64,000 nucleotides of DNA from Mycobacterium ostraviense (lineage in GTDB: Bacteria > Actinomycetota > Actinomycetes > Mycobacteriales > Mycobacteriaceae), in contig NZ_NKRE01000001.1 of NCBI RefSeq assembly GCF_002705925.1, positions 3,701,414 to 3,765,413 on the forward strand. Direction: 5' to 3'. Positions 8,581 through 17,888 of the stretch are shown here, piece by piece. The notes under the pieces were generated by a model, which saw nothing but the letters and a program-made list of their open reading frames with translations, was not told the DNA's origin and did not search any database. Every line of letters starts with the position of its first letter. The stretch's first letter is position 1. The translations under genes and the position numbers were made by a program.

Positions 8581-9213
8581 GTGTCTTTGGCTACCGGCCT
8601 GGTGGGCTGGAGCTTCATCGGTCCACGGCTGCCCACTGCCTGGCGGGTACCGCTGCAGGCCGGGCTGGGGTGGTTGCTGGTGTGGCTGACCCGGGCGCCA
8701 CTGGGTCTTCGTCCACCGCGGCTGTGGGCCGGGTTACGGCTGGGCTCGGCCGCGGCGGCGGCGGCGACGACGGCGATCGCGGCGACGACACCGGTGCCCG
8801 CGGTGCGATTGTCGATGTCGGCGCGGCCGTTGCCGGTATCGGCGCCGGGCTGGCTGGTACTGCACATACCCGTCGGCACGGTGTGGGCCGAGGAGGCCGC
8901 GTTTCGGGCGGCGCTGGCCACCGCCGGCACTCAGGCATTCGGCCCGGCGGGTGGGCGGCTGTTGCAGGCCGGGGCCTTCGGTCTTTCCCACATTGCCGAC
9001 GCGCGCGCGACGGGTGCGCCGGTGGTGCCCACGGTGCTGGTCACCGGCCTGGCGGGGTGGGTGTTCGGATGGCTCGCCGAGCGTCGCGGCAGCCTGGCGG
9101 CGCCGATCCTGACGCACCTGGCGATCAACGAGGCCGGCGCGGTCGCGGCGCTGACCGTCCAGCGGCGCCGGCGAGCGAGCGCTGCGAGCACGCTGGCACG
9201 CCGTTATACTTGA
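8581..9213 (+). CDS. CPBP family intramembrane metalloprotease
   Basis: About 210 aa from GTG 8581; TTG 8572 is an alternative. The frame begins only about 15 bp after purL and is likely co-transcribed. It shows CAAX-protease/bacteriocin-processing (CPBP) hallmarks: an EExxxR motif (VWAEEAAFRAAL), FGLSHI, and a C-terminal HLAIN motif, all embedded in hydrophobic helices (LATGLVGWSFIG, WLLVWLTRAPLG, LVTGLAGWVFGWLAE). These Glu and His residues form the active site of membrane-embedded Rce1-like proteases. The substrate is unknown. It corresponds in position to Rv0804. Confidence 0.75.
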   Translation: MSLATGLVGWSFIGPRLPTAWRVPLQAGLGWLLVWLTRAPLGLRPPRLWAGLRLGSAAAAAATTAIAATTPVPAVRLSMSARPLPVSAPGWLVLHIPVGTVWAEEAAFRAALATAGTQAFGPAGGRLLQAGAFGLSHIADARATGAPVVPTVLVTGLAGWVFGWLAERRGSLAAPILTHLAINEAGAVAALTVQRRRRASAASTLARRYT

Positions 9214-9263
9214 CGGGCTGTGCTTTTCCAGCGATCACCAGACCGAGAGGGTTGGCACCTCAG

Positions 9264-10220
9264 GTGCACAGACTTAGGGCCGCGGAACATCCGCGGCCGG
9301 AACACGTTCTCCTGCATATCAGCGACACGCATCTGGTTGGGGGGGATGACCCTCTCTACGGCGACGTAGACGCCGACGGACGGCTGGGTGAGCTGCTCGA
9401 CCAGCTGACCCACTCCGGAATGTGTCCGGATGCCATCATCTTCACCGGCGACCTGGCCGACACCGGTGAGCCGCAGGCGTATCGCAAGCTGCGAGCCGTG
9501 GTGGAACCGTTCGCGGCCGAGCTTGACGCCGAACTCATCTGGGTGATGGGCAACCACGACGACCGGGCAGCGCTGCGCAGCTTCCTGCTCGACCAGGCGC
9601 CGTCGATGGCACCGCTGGACCGGGTGCACATGATCGACGGCCTGCGGATCATCACCCTGGACACCTCGGTACCCGGCTACCATCACGGCGAACTGCGACG
9701 CTCCCAATTGAGCTGGCTAGCAACCGAATTGGCGACGCCAGCCCCGCACGGCACCATCCTGGCGCTACATCATCCGCCGATTCCCAGTGTCCTGGACCTC
9801 GCGGTCACGGTGGAACTCCGGGACCAGGCTGCCCTGGGCCGGGTGATCGAGGGCAGCGACATCCGGTCCATTCTGGCCGGGCACCTGCACTACTCGACGA
9901 ACGCCACCTTCGTCGGGATCCCGGTGTCGGTGGCATCGGCCACCTGCTACACCCAAGACCTCACCGTTGTCGCTGGGGGGACCCGCGGCAGAGACGGCGC
10001 GCAGGGTTGCAACCTGGTGCACGTCTACCAGGACACCGTCGTGCACTCGGTGATCCCGCTCGGTAGCGGGAAAACCGTGGGCACCTTCGTCTCGCCTGCC
10101 CAGGTAAAACATCAAATCGCCGAAAGCGGAATATTCATCGAACCGTCGCGACGGGATTTGCTGTTCAGCCACCCTCCAATGGTGCTGACGCCAGCGGCGC
10201 GGCCGGGGCCGGCCCGCTGA
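9264..10220 (+). CDS. cpdA: class III cyclic-nucleotide phosphodiesterase (Rv0805 type)
   Basis: 318 aa from GTG 9264, which begins HRLRAAEHPRP as in Rv0805. All calcineurin-like metallophosphoesterase motifs are present: HISDTH (metal 1), GDLAD, GNHDD (bridging Asn and catalytic His), ALHHPP and GHLHYS. The Rv0805 family binds two metals (Fe/Mn) and hydrolyses cyclic nucleotides such as 2',3'- and 3',5'-cAMP, and it associates with the envelope through its C-terminal tail. That tail (FIEPSRRDLLFSHPP) is preserved. The 3' end overlaps the convergent cpsY pseudogene by 56 bp. Confidence 0.92.
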   Translation: MHRLRAAEHPRPEHVLLHISDTHLVGGDDPLYGDVDADGRLGELLDQLTHSGMCPDAIIFTGDLADTGEPQAYRKLRAVVEPFAAELDAELIWVMGNHDDRAALRSFLLDQAPSMAPLDRVHMIDGLRIITLDTSVPGYHHGELRRSQLSWLATELATPAPHGTILALHHPPIPSVLDLAVTVELRDQAALGRVIEGSDIRSILAGHLHYSTNATFVGIPVSVASATCYTQDLTVVAGGTRGRDGAQGCNLVHVYQDTVVHSVIPLGSGKTVGTFVSPAQVKHQIAESGIFIEPSRRDLLFSHPPMVLTPAARPGPAR

Positions 10221-11759
10221 CGTCCGCGGCGACCTTCTCCCACGGCGCGGGGATCGGAAAGTACCGCTCCAAGAAACTGACCACCCGTTGCGCCCGCTCG
10301 GCCGGGTCGACTTCGGGGAAGCTGCCGTCGTTCAGGCAGAAGAAGTGGTACTGACGGTGTTTCCGCAATTCCTCCAGCAGGTCCAGGCCGGCGTGGGTGG
10401 TGGTGTCGACGTACAACACCTTGGCCTTTTCCTGTTGGACGGCACGGCCGGTCATCAGCGCATAGTAGTGATACAGCGAGTTGGTCACCGAAATGTCGGT
10501 GCCGGACCGAAACGCGCTGGCCTGCGTGCGGGCGAACTCGTCGGGAAATTCCTGTTCCATCTCGATCAGCACGCTTTTGCGCAGCGGAACAGCCGTGTGT
10601 TCGAGGTGACGGGTAATCAGCTGCCCGAATCGCTCGAACAGCAGCTGACGGTTCACCCGGGCCGCGTTCTCGAAGCCGCTACGAGTGGGGTCGTTCGCCC
10701 CCAGACCTATCCGGGTGGTGGCTTCGACGAACCTCGTGACACCGCCCGGAGAGAAAAACATGGTGGCTTTCAGCGGCCGAAGAACATGTCGTCGTTGGAG
10801 TACAGGAAATGCTCGCTCAGCCCGGGGATGTGGTGTAGTTGGCTTTCCACCGCATGCGAGTTATAGGTCGGCAGCGCGGCAGGATCGGTGAAGTGCTCCT
10901 CGGCACGGACAATGGTGATCTTGGGATGCTCGGCTAACCACCGGGGCGGGGCTGAATCGGTCGCAATGAAGATGCGACGGATCCACGGGGCGAACATGTT
11001 CACCGATCGCAGCGCGTATTTCAATTCGTCGATCTGGCGGATGCGCGCTTCGGCGTCGTCGCCTTCGCCCACCACGTGAGCCGACATTTGCGCTGCGCGC
11101 CGCGCCCGGAACTCGGGGTCACTGCCGTCGACCCAGGAGAACACCAGGTCAATGTCGAATGTCACGTCGCTGGCATGGGGTGTGAACATCCCCTCCAGCG
11201 TCGGCCACTTGTACCCGTACAATTTGACAGTCGCCGGGGTCAGCTCATTGCGGGGCAACACTGTGCGGGTGAGTGAGTTCTCCACCGGACAGCGGATCAG
11301 CGTCTCGTCGAAAACCCAGAATTGAAGCTCAACGCCGAATGCCGGGCCATACCGAAATCCGCCCGGCGCAATCCGTCGCCGATACAGCCGGAGAATTCGC
11401 GGATCACCCATTGCGGAGAGCCGGCCATTGGCCAGCAACACCGGCGGGATTCCCTTTTCGTCCATTGTTTTGGCGTACATCGGTTCAGTGACACACGCCG
11501 CAGCAAGTGCCTGCCCGACGGCAGGCCGGAGTTGGATGTCGACGGCCAGAATCGGCCTGCTCTTGTGGCCGCGGACGAAGAGAAAGGGAATACCAGCCCG
11601 GCTCAACGTCTTTCGCACAAATACCAGATCCTCGATCTGTGCTTCCTGCGGAGTGAGGCTAGATTCCAGGCGGGCGATCTTGCCGCGCCGGGTAACGATG
11701 ATGGGCTCCAGGACCGGCTTGGCGGACCAGCTGCCATCGCGTGAAGTGAATTCGGACAT
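10165..11759 (-). pseudogene. cpsY: Stealth-family sugar-phosphotransferase CpsY, frameshifted
   Basis: Two adjacent frames together match CpsY (about 532 aa). Codons from 11759 give the N-terminal 329 residues with Stealth region 1 (DIDLVFSWVDGSDPEFRARR), region 2 (ELKYALRSVNMFAPWIRRIF) and YSNDDMFFGR, then TGA at 10770-10772. The remainder resumes in another frame at ATG 10761 (MFFSPGGVTRFVEA), followed by region 3 (HTAVPLRKSVLIEMEQEF) and region 4 (FFCLNDGSFPEV). The gap fits loss of four bases in a GC-rich stretch after the Gly-Arg codons, where the homolog reads GRPLKA. Stealth proteins transfer sugar-1-phosphates for surface polysaccharide. A sequencing error is possible; otherwise this is a recent inactivation. 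Confidence 0.85.
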
Positions 11760-11970
11760 CGGAACACCGCCTTAGGTATAAGTGGTTGGGGGCACGGAGA
11801 GGATCTCACACTTTGTGCGCCGGTGCAGGGTGAGCGTGCTCTCTACTGGCGAAGCGCATTGAATGCGAGGTGATCCAAGTCTACAACGCTTGCGCGACAG
11901 CCGATTTAGCGTTGCCCGGATACGCGCCGGCAACCTGCCTGTTGCGGCTGCGTCACACCGAGTTCGATCT

Positions 11971-13233
11971 TCAGTGGACCCGGTCCTGCTGGTCGGGCAC
12001 GACGGTGCCGTCGGCTTGACGAAGCGGTGCCTGGCCGCCGTCGGGCTCGTCGAATCCCTGGGTTGCGCACGGGTAGGGCGGGCTCATCGGCAGGGGATTG
12101 ATAAAGGTCGGGTTGACCATCCACTTGCCGTCGGCATTGGCGTACGCCCGGCACATCAACTCGATCTGGTTGCGATTCAGGACGAGGCGCAGCGTGGTCG
12201 CGTCGGCGATGAACGTCACGTCTCCGTCGGAGTCGCCGGCGGCGAACACCTGCCGACGCTGCTCGGGCAACTGCTGGAAAGCAGCTGCGCCCTGAACACC
12301 GGAAACCTGCTCGTTGACCCGGCACCGCTTGCCCTCGTTGAAGGGGATCGACGGTTCGCCGCCGCACAGCGCCAGCCGTGGCGTCAGGACGTCACCGTCA
12401 TGGTCGGTGCGCACGCCCATCACGTGGTCCCCCGGGATGCCGATGTGGCCCGCCCACACCCGGACCACCGGCTCAGCCGACGCGGAGATGATCCGCACGT
12501 CGAACCCATTGGCTTGCAGCGTGCCGACGAGGTCTCGCATCTGGGTGTAGTAGCGCACCCAGCCGGTCTGTCGGGTACTGCCCACGGTCTGCTCGGACCC
12601 CTCGGCGGCGTCGAGGCTCTGCTTCCTGGCCGCGGCAGCGAATTCGGTGATCTCGGCATCGGTCCAGCCGGCGAGCAGCTCGGCCGCCCAGGCGTCGCCG
12701 GGTTGTATGCGACGGCGGTTGTAACCGGTGAACGCCGCTGCCCCCGAACGGGTTTCATGCCTGGTATAAACGGTCACCAGCTCATCAGCGCAGCCGGTGT
12801 TGGAGCCGGTGGGCAGCGGTTGTCCGGGATCCGCGAGGCCGCCGCAAGCGGCGGCCAACGCCGCTGCCGCTTCAGTGGTGAGGTACGCGCTGGTGGTAGA
12901 CCAGTTGCCACCGGCAGGCTGACGCATTTTGGAGTTGTTAATCATCCAATAGAACGTCGCGTTGCCGACGTCGTTTCGAACCATGGTGTTGTCCCAGTCG
13001 AACGACACCAAAGGAGCACCGGCGGTGGCCGATTCGGCCTTGCCGCAGCTGCCCAGCCGGTTGATCATCGCGTCGATGCGCTCGCGGTTGTCGCCATGCC
13101 AACCCGGGTCGGCGGCCAAGGTGCGGCAGTTGTGCGCGGCCGCATCCGAATGCCGGCCGGCGTGGCTACAACCGGTGAGCGCCAGCACCGGTGCCAGCGC
13201 AGCGGCAAGCAGCCGCAAAGGCCACAGCCTCAT
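11971..13233 (-). CDS. HAD-superfamily phosphatase-like lipoprotein
   Basis: 420 aa from ATG 13233, preceded by GGGAAGAA. It has a lipoprotein signal: LLAAALAPVLALTGCSHAG, with a lipobox LTGC and Cys around residue 20. The HAD motifs are present: motif I FDWDNTMVRND (DxDxT nucleophile), motif II IISASAEP, and motif III with AAGDSDGDVTF. The layout resembles the phosphoserine/PHOSPHO-type phosphatases, but exported and lipid-anchored. It starts 25 bp after the orphan MceA gene and is almost surely in the same transcript, suggesting a link between cell-envelope lipid transport and a periplasmic phosphatase. The substrate is unknown. I do not recall this gene in the H37Rv cpsY region. Confidence 0.8.
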   Translation of the reverse strand: MRLWPLRLLAAALAPVLALTGCSHAGRHSDAAAHNCRTLAADPGWHGDNRERIDAMINRLGSCGKAESATAGAPLVSFDWDNTMVRNDVGNATFYWMINNSKMRQPAGGNWSTTSAYLTTEAAAALAAACGGLADPGQPLPTGSNTGCADELVTVYTRHETRSGAAAFTGYNRRRIQPGDAWAAELLAGWTDAEITEFAAAARKQSLDAAEGSEQTVGSTRQTGWVRYYTQMRDLVGTLQANGFDVRIISASAEPVVRVWAGHIGIPGDHVMGVRTDHDGDVLTPRLALCGGEPSIPFNEGKRCRVNEQVSGVQGAAAFQQLPEQRRQVFAAGDSDGDVTFIADATTLRLVLNRNQIELMCRAYANADGKWMVNPTFINPLPMSPPYPCATQGFDEPDGGQAPLRQADGTVVPDQQDRVH

Positions 13234-13258
13234 CGATTCTTCCCGTCGCCGGCGTCCG

Positions 13259-14461
13259 TCAAGGATTGATGGTGTACTCGCCGAACTGACGTCCCCAGAC
13301 ATATTCGGTGAACATCGGCTGGCCGAGTTCGACATGGTTGTAGGGTGCCACGCTGGCGCCGACGTCCATCACCAGAAACGGGGCGGGCCACAAGTCGTGA
13401 GTGATCGGTTGCCAGCACCCCGGTTTCCCGCCGGGTCCTCCCCGGGCGTTGACCCGCGGCAGGTTCTCCGGATAGATGTAGGGGTTGGGTGCGCCGGTAA
13501 TGCTGCCGGAAGCGGCCCCCAGCGAGTAGCCGGTGAAGCCGAGGGCGGCGCGGATTTTGGGCCCGACTTCGTTGTAGTTGCGGATGGTACAGAAGATTTC
13601 GGGGCTGTACTCGTCGAGCAGTTGGCTGGGGATGACCAGATCGGCGGCCCCCCGCGCCAGGTATGGCCCGCCGCGACCGAACACGTCAGAACCGTTGTTG
13701 CCCAACCCAACCGCCGCCAGCAATGCCGCATCAAGGCCGGCCTGCTGGTGGTTCACAGTTCGCGCGGTGGTGACCGCCTGGTCCAGCGCGGTCCACAAGT
13801 CCGGCGCCGCGTTGGCGTAGACGTCGCCCAGGGCCGCCAAGCCTTGTATGTCGGCCCGGACCCGAGGCAGCCGCGGGTTCACGTCGTCGAGGATGGCGCT
13901 GCCGTTGACCAGTGCGGCGCCGAACTTGTCCCCGAGACCGCTCAGGGCCTGGGCGGCCGCGCCCAGCGTCAGGTTGAGCTTGACCGGATCGACCTTTTCG
14001 GCAATGGCCGTCAGCGTCTGGAACAGCGTGTTGAACTCCGTCGTCACCGCCGTCGCGTCGATCACCATGGATGGGGTGATGTGCTGTGGATCAGCGCTTT
14101 TCGGTGACATCAGCGACACGTACTTGTTGCCGAAGACCGTCGTCGCCTTGATCTCGCCGGTCACATTGGCCGGAATCGCGTCAATGTACTTCGGATCGAC
14201 ATCCAATACCAGCTTGGCCGCCGGAACGCCGTCCCGCGTGACCTCCGATATGCTGGCCACCCGACCGATCGGCACACCGTTGTAGGTGACCTTGGCGCCC
14301 GGATCGGTCACCAGACCCGCGCGCGGAGCAAGCATCGTCAACTTGGTCTTCGGGATGAAAGTCCCGCGAAACTGGGCGTAGAGCCCGGCGCCGACGAGCG
14401 CCAACACCATCAGCCCCAGCAGACCGATGATCTTGTACGGTGGCCGCGTTCGCGGATCCAT
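13259..14461 (-). CDS. orphan MceA-type MlaD/MCE-domain protein
   Basis: 400 aa. One N-terminal membrane anchor (KIIGLLGLMVLALVGAGLYA, about residues 10-30) is followed by an MCE/MlaD domain (TKLTMLAPRAGLVTDPGAKV, then YNGVPIGRVASI, about 39-120) and the Mce4_CUP1-type C-terminal domain with SQLLDEYSPEIFCTIRNYNE. MCE proteins form hexameric tunnels that carry lipids or sterols across the mycobacterial envelope, normally as six-gene mceA-F sets with two yrbE permeases. None of those is visible nearby, so this is an orphan that must work with permeases encoded elsewhere or alone. It is divergent from the sterol-carrier-like gene by 19 bp. Confidence 0.9.
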   Translation of the reverse strand: MDPRTRPPYKIIGLLGLMVLALVGAGLYAQFRGTFIPKTKLTMLAPRAGLVTDPGAKVTYNGVPIGRVASISEVTRDGVPAAKLVLDVDPKYIDAIPANVTGEIKATTVFGNKYVSLMSPKSADPQHITPSMVIDATAVTTEFNTLFQTLTAIAEKVDPVKLNLTLGAAAQALSGLGDKFGAALVNGSAILDDVNPRLPRVRADIQGLAALGDVYANAAPDLWTALDQAVTTARTVNHQQAGLDAALLAAVGLGNNGSDVFGRGGPYLARGAADLVIPSQLLDEYSPEIFCTIRNYNEVGPKIRAALGFTGYSLGAASGSITGAPNPYIYPENLPRVNARGGPGGKPGCWQPITHDLWPAPFLVMDVGASVAPYNHVELGQPMFTEYVWGRQFGEYTINP

Positions 14462-14480
14462 GATTCTGAGACCCTAGAGC

Positions 14481-14873
14481 ATGGCCATCCGCGGTAAAGC
14501 CGATCCGGCTAAGACTCGGCAGGCTGTGTTGGCCGTTGCGGACTGGCTGCGCGACGAGACGCGTCCGGTGCCAGACCGGGGTGCCCTAGGGACGGCGGTT
14601 CGGCTCACCGCGCGCACCCTGGCCGCACTGGCTCCCGGCGCCAGCGTCGAGGTCCGGATCCCGCCGTTCGTCGCGGTGCAGTGTGTTTCCGGGCCCAGGC
14701 ACACCCGCGGCACGCCGCCCAATGTCGTGGAAACAGCTCCGCGCACCTGGTTGCTGCTGGTCACCGGGCTATTGACGATCGAGGACGCAGCGGCCAACGC
14801 AGGGCTGATCCTGTCAGGTCCGCGGGCGCGCGAGATCGCGCCGTGGCTGCCGCTGCCGGATCTGGCGATCTGA
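14481..14873 (+). CDS. sterol-carrier-family protein (Rv0807 type)
   Basis: 130 aa, matching the size and place of Rv0807. The sequence reads as a compact alpha/beta protein: KADPAKTRQAVLAVADWLRD helix, TARTLAALAPGASVEVRIPP, FVAVQCVSGPRHTRGTPPNV and a C-terminal helix ending LPLPDLAI. Such proteins are annotated as the sterol carrier family because of weak SCP-2 similarity; no ligand is proven. It precedes purF on the same strand by about 140 bp and starts 19 bp from the divergent MceA gene, so expression of the two may be linked through overlapping promoters. Confidence 0.75.
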   Translation: MAIRGKADPAKTRQAVLAVADWLRDETRPVPDRGALGTAVRLTARTLAALAPGASVEVRIPPFVAVQCVSGPRHTRGTPPNVVETAPRTWLLLVTGLLTIEDAAANAGLILSGPRAREIAPWLPLPDLAI

Positions 14874-15015
14874 ACATCGGCGGCAGCAAGCCGCTCCTGC
14901 GGTGTGCCGGCACGACTTGCGGTGCTTGGACACGCCACGTCGATTCGGCGACATGCCCGGGTTACCCGTAGACTTCCTATACGTCACCATTCGCGCCCCA
15001 GGGAGTCGCCTAACC

Positions 15016-16545
15016 GTGACCGTCCAGCAGCCCGAGCAAGACCTGAACTCGCCCCGTGAAGAGTGTGGTGTATTCGGGGTGTGGGCCCCGGGGGAAGATG
15101 TCGCGAAACTGACCTACTACGGCCTGTACGCATTGCAGCATCGCGGCCAGGAGGCCGCGGGGATTGCGGTAGCCGATGGCTCGCAAGTGCTGGTATTCAA
15201 GGACCTCGGCCTGGTCAGCCAGGTATTCGACGAGCAGACTTTGGCGGCCATGCCGGGCCACGTCGCCATCGGGCACTGCCGCTACTCCACCACGGGCGAC
15301 ACAACCTGGGAAAATGCCCAACCGGTGTTCCGTAATACCGCTGCCGGCACCGGGGTCGCCCTGGGACACAACGGGAATCTGGTCAATACCGCCGCCCTTG
15401 CCGCCCGCGCCCGCGAAGCGGGATTGATCGGCGGCCGCTGCTGCCCCGCTCCGGCGACCACCGACTCCGACATCCTGGGCGCCCTGCTGGCCCACGGCTC
15501 GGCCGATTCCACCCTGGAACAGGCGGCACTGGAACTGCTGCCGACCGTGCGCGGCGCGTTCTGTCTGACGTTCATGGACGAGAACACGCTGTATGCCTGC
15601 CGAGACCCGCACGGCGTGCGGCCGCTGTCACTCGGGCGGCTGGATCGCGGCTGGGTGGTGGCCTCGGAAACCGCTGCACTCGACATCGTCGGCGCATCCT
15701 TCGTGCGCGACATCGAACCGGGCGAATTGCTGGCGATCGACGCCGACGGCGTGCGATCGACCCGCTTCGCCAACCCTACGCCGAAGGGCTGCATCTTCGA
15801 ATACGTCTACCTGGCACGGCCGGACAGCACGCTGGCCGGCCGGTCGGTGCACGCCACCCGACTGGAGATCGGTCGTCGGCTGGCCCGCGAATGCCCCGTT
15901 GACGCCGACCTGGTCATCGGGGTGCCGGAATCGGGCACACCCGCGGCCGTGGGATACGCGCAGGGGTCCGGCATCCCCTATGGGCAGGGGTTGATGAAGA
16001 ACGCCTACGTCGGGCGCACCTTCATCCAGCCGTCACAGACCATCCGCCAGCTCGGCATCCGGCTGAAGCTGAACCCGCTCAAAGAGGTGATCCGCGGCAA
16101 GCGGCTCATCGTCGTCGACGATTCGATCGTGCGAGGCAACACCCAGCGCGCGCTGGTGCGCATGCTGAGGGAGGCCGGCGCGGTGGAAGTCCACGTGCGC
16201 ATCGCCTCGCCGCCGGTGAAGTGGCCGTGCTTCTACGGAATCGACTTCCCCTCGCCGGCTGAGCTGATCGCCAACGCCGTGGAGGCCGAGGCCGAGATGC
16301 TCGAAGCGGTCCGGCATGCCATCAACGCCGACACGCTCGGATACATTTCGCTGCGCGGGCTGGTCGCCGCGACCGAGCAACCCGCCTCGCGGTTGTGCAC
16401 CGCCTGTTTCGATGGTGTCTACCCCATCGAACTGCCCAGCGAGACCGCGCTGGGCAAGAACGTCATCGAGCAGATGCTTGCCAACGCGGCACGCGGAGCC
16501 GGCCTGGGTGACCTCGCTGCCGATGAAGTTCCGATCGGTCGCTGA
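15016..16545 (+). CDS. purF: amidophosphoribosyltransferase
   Basis: 509 aa from GTG 15016, which has a good ribosome site (AGGGAG, spacing 10). ATG 14953 is in frame, would give 530 aa (nearer the 527 aa I recall for M. tuberculosis) but lacks a ribosome site. PurF performs the first committed step of purine synthesis, PRPP plus glutamine to phosphoribosylamine. The N-terminal nucleophile cysteine follows a short propeptide in REECGVFGVW; the Ntn-glutaminase motifs GHCRYSTTG and LGHNGNLVN are present, and the PRPP loop is LIVVDDSIVRGNTQ. Two late cysteines (RLCTACFDGVYP) fit the iron-sulfur-containing PurF subclass. Confidence 0.95.
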   Translation: MTVQQPEQDLNSPREECGVFGVWAPGEDVAKLTYYGLYALQHRGQEAAGIAVADGSQVLVFKDLGLVSQVFDEQTLAAMPGHVAIGHCRYSTTGDTTWENAQPVFRNTAAGTGVALGHNGNLVNTAALAARAREAGLIGGRCCPAPATTDSDILGALLAHGSADSTLEQAALELLPTVRGAFCLTFMDENTLYACRDPHGVRPLSLGRLDRGWVVASETAALDIVGASFVRDIEPGELLAIDADGVRSTRFANPTPKGCIFEYVYLARPDSTLAGRSVHATRLEIGRRLARECPVDADLVIGVPESGTPAAVGYAQGSGIPYGQGLMKNAYVGRTFIQPSQTIRQLGIRLKLNPLKEVIRGKRLIVVDDSIVRGNTQRALVRMLREAGAVEVHVRIASPPVKWPCFYGIDFPSPAELIANAVEAEAEMLEAVRHAINADTLGYISLRGLVAATEQPASRLCTACFDGVYPIELPSETALGKNVIEQMLANAARGAGLGDLAADEVPIGR

Positions 16546-16642
16546 CCAAGCCCGCCCCCGCAACCGATTCCGATAGGCGGTCGGCCTGAGAGCGTCGGTC
16601 GCTGATACCGATGATGCGTGCCGCCCGGTAGCCTTTATCGCG

Positions 16643-17746
16643 ATGACGGAACCGCCACAAAGTCCAGAAAGCTCGCTAACAGGCCTTACTAACCAGGGCA
16701 TCACCTACGCCTCGGCGGGGGTGGACATTGACGCCGGTGACCGCGCCGTCACGTTGTTCAAGCCGCTGGCAACCAAAGCCACCAGACCCGAGGTGCGCGG
16801 CGGACTGGGCGGTTTTGCCGGATTGTTCGCGCTGCGCGGCGGCTATCGGGAACCGGTGCTGGCCGCCTCTACCGACGGTGTCGGCACCAAGCTGGCGGTT
16901 GCGCAGGCGATGGACAAGCACGACACCATCGGCCTCGACCTGGTCGCGATGGTGGTCGATGACCTGGTGGTCTGCGGTGCCGAGCCGCTGTTTCTGCAGG
17001 ACTACATCGCGGTCGGTCGCACGGTGCCGGAACGGGTGAGCGCGATCGTCAGCGGCATCGCGGAGGGCTGCGTGCACGCTGGCTGCGCACTGCTGGGTGG
17101 CGAGACCGCGGAACATCCGGGCTTGATGGAACCCGATCACTACGACATCTCGGCCACCGGCGTCGGCGTGGTGGAGGCCGACGATGTGCTGGGTCCCGAG
17201 CGGGTGAAACCTGGCGACGTGATCATCGCGATGGGATCGTCGGGTCTGCATTCCAACGGATACTCGCTGGCGCGCGCGGTCCTGCTGGAGATAGACCGGA
17301 TGAAGCTGGCCGGTTACGTGGAGGAGTTCGGTCGGACCCTGGGCGAAGAATTGCTGGAGCCCACCCTGATTTACGCCAAGGACTGTCTGGCGCTCGCCGC
17401 CGAAACGCACGTCCGCACGTTCTGCCACGTCACCGGCGGCGGGCTGGCCGGCAACCTGGAACGGGTCATTCCACACGGTCTGGTCGCCGAAGTCGACCGA
17501 GGCACCTGGACACCCGCACCGGTGTTCGCCATGATCGCCCAGCGTGGCCGGGTAGTGCGGGAAGAGATGGAAAAGACGTTCAACATGGGCGTCGGTATGG
17601 TCGCCATCGTCGCACCCGAAGACACCGACCGGGCGTTGGCCATACTGACCGCACGGCACCTGAACTGCTGGGTTTTGGGAACCGTCCGCAAAGGCGGGAA
17701 AGACGGTCCACGTGCCACGCTGGTCGGCCGGCATCCTAGGTTTTAG
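16643..17746 (+). CDS. purM: phosphoribosylformylglycinamidine cyclo-ligase
   Basis: 367 aa. PurM closes the imidazole ring, converting FGAM and ATP to AIR. It begins with the typical TYASAGVDIDAGDRAVTLFK, and has the conserved VLAASTDGVGTKLAVAQ, VDDLVVCGAEPLFLQDYIA, GCALLGGETAEHPG and FNMGVGMVAIV motifs of the PurM/ThiL ATP-binding superfamily. It follows purF by 97 bp and is probably in the same transcript. The stop TAG is followed by about 140 bp before the convergent PE_PGRS gene. Confidence 0.96.
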   Translation: MTEPPQSPESSLTGLTNQGITYASAGVDIDAGDRAVTLFKPLATKATRPEVRGGLGGFAGLFALRGGYREPVLAASTDGVGTKLAVAQAMDKHDTIGLDLVAMVVDDLVVCGAEPLFLQDYIAVGRTVPERVSAIVSGIAEGCVHAGCALLGGETAEHPGLMEPDHYDISATGVGVVEADDVLGPERVKPGDVIIAMGSSGLHSNGYSLARAVLLEIDRMKLAGYVEEFGRTLGEELLEPTLIYAKDCLALAAETHVRTFCHVTGGGLAGNLERVIPHGLVAEVDRGTWTPAPVFAMIAQRGRVVREEMEKTFNMGVGMVAIVAPEDTDRALAILTARHLNCWVLGTVRKGGKDGPRATLVGRHPRF

Positions 17747-17888
17747 ACACCGGCCCCATTCTGTTTGCGCTGATCCCGCCTCGCACTCGGCCGCGGACAG
17801 CATGAAAGTCCCTGCTGTGATTGCGCCGGTCTGCCCAGCCCTATACGGCGGAAAGATCCGCCGACTGCGCTTGGCGCGGGCGACCGGG

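Noticed and set aside
11863..13269. 468-residue plus-strand open frame.
   Set aside because: It lies antisense to the HAD lipoprotein gene, which has a clear signal peptide and catalytic motifs.
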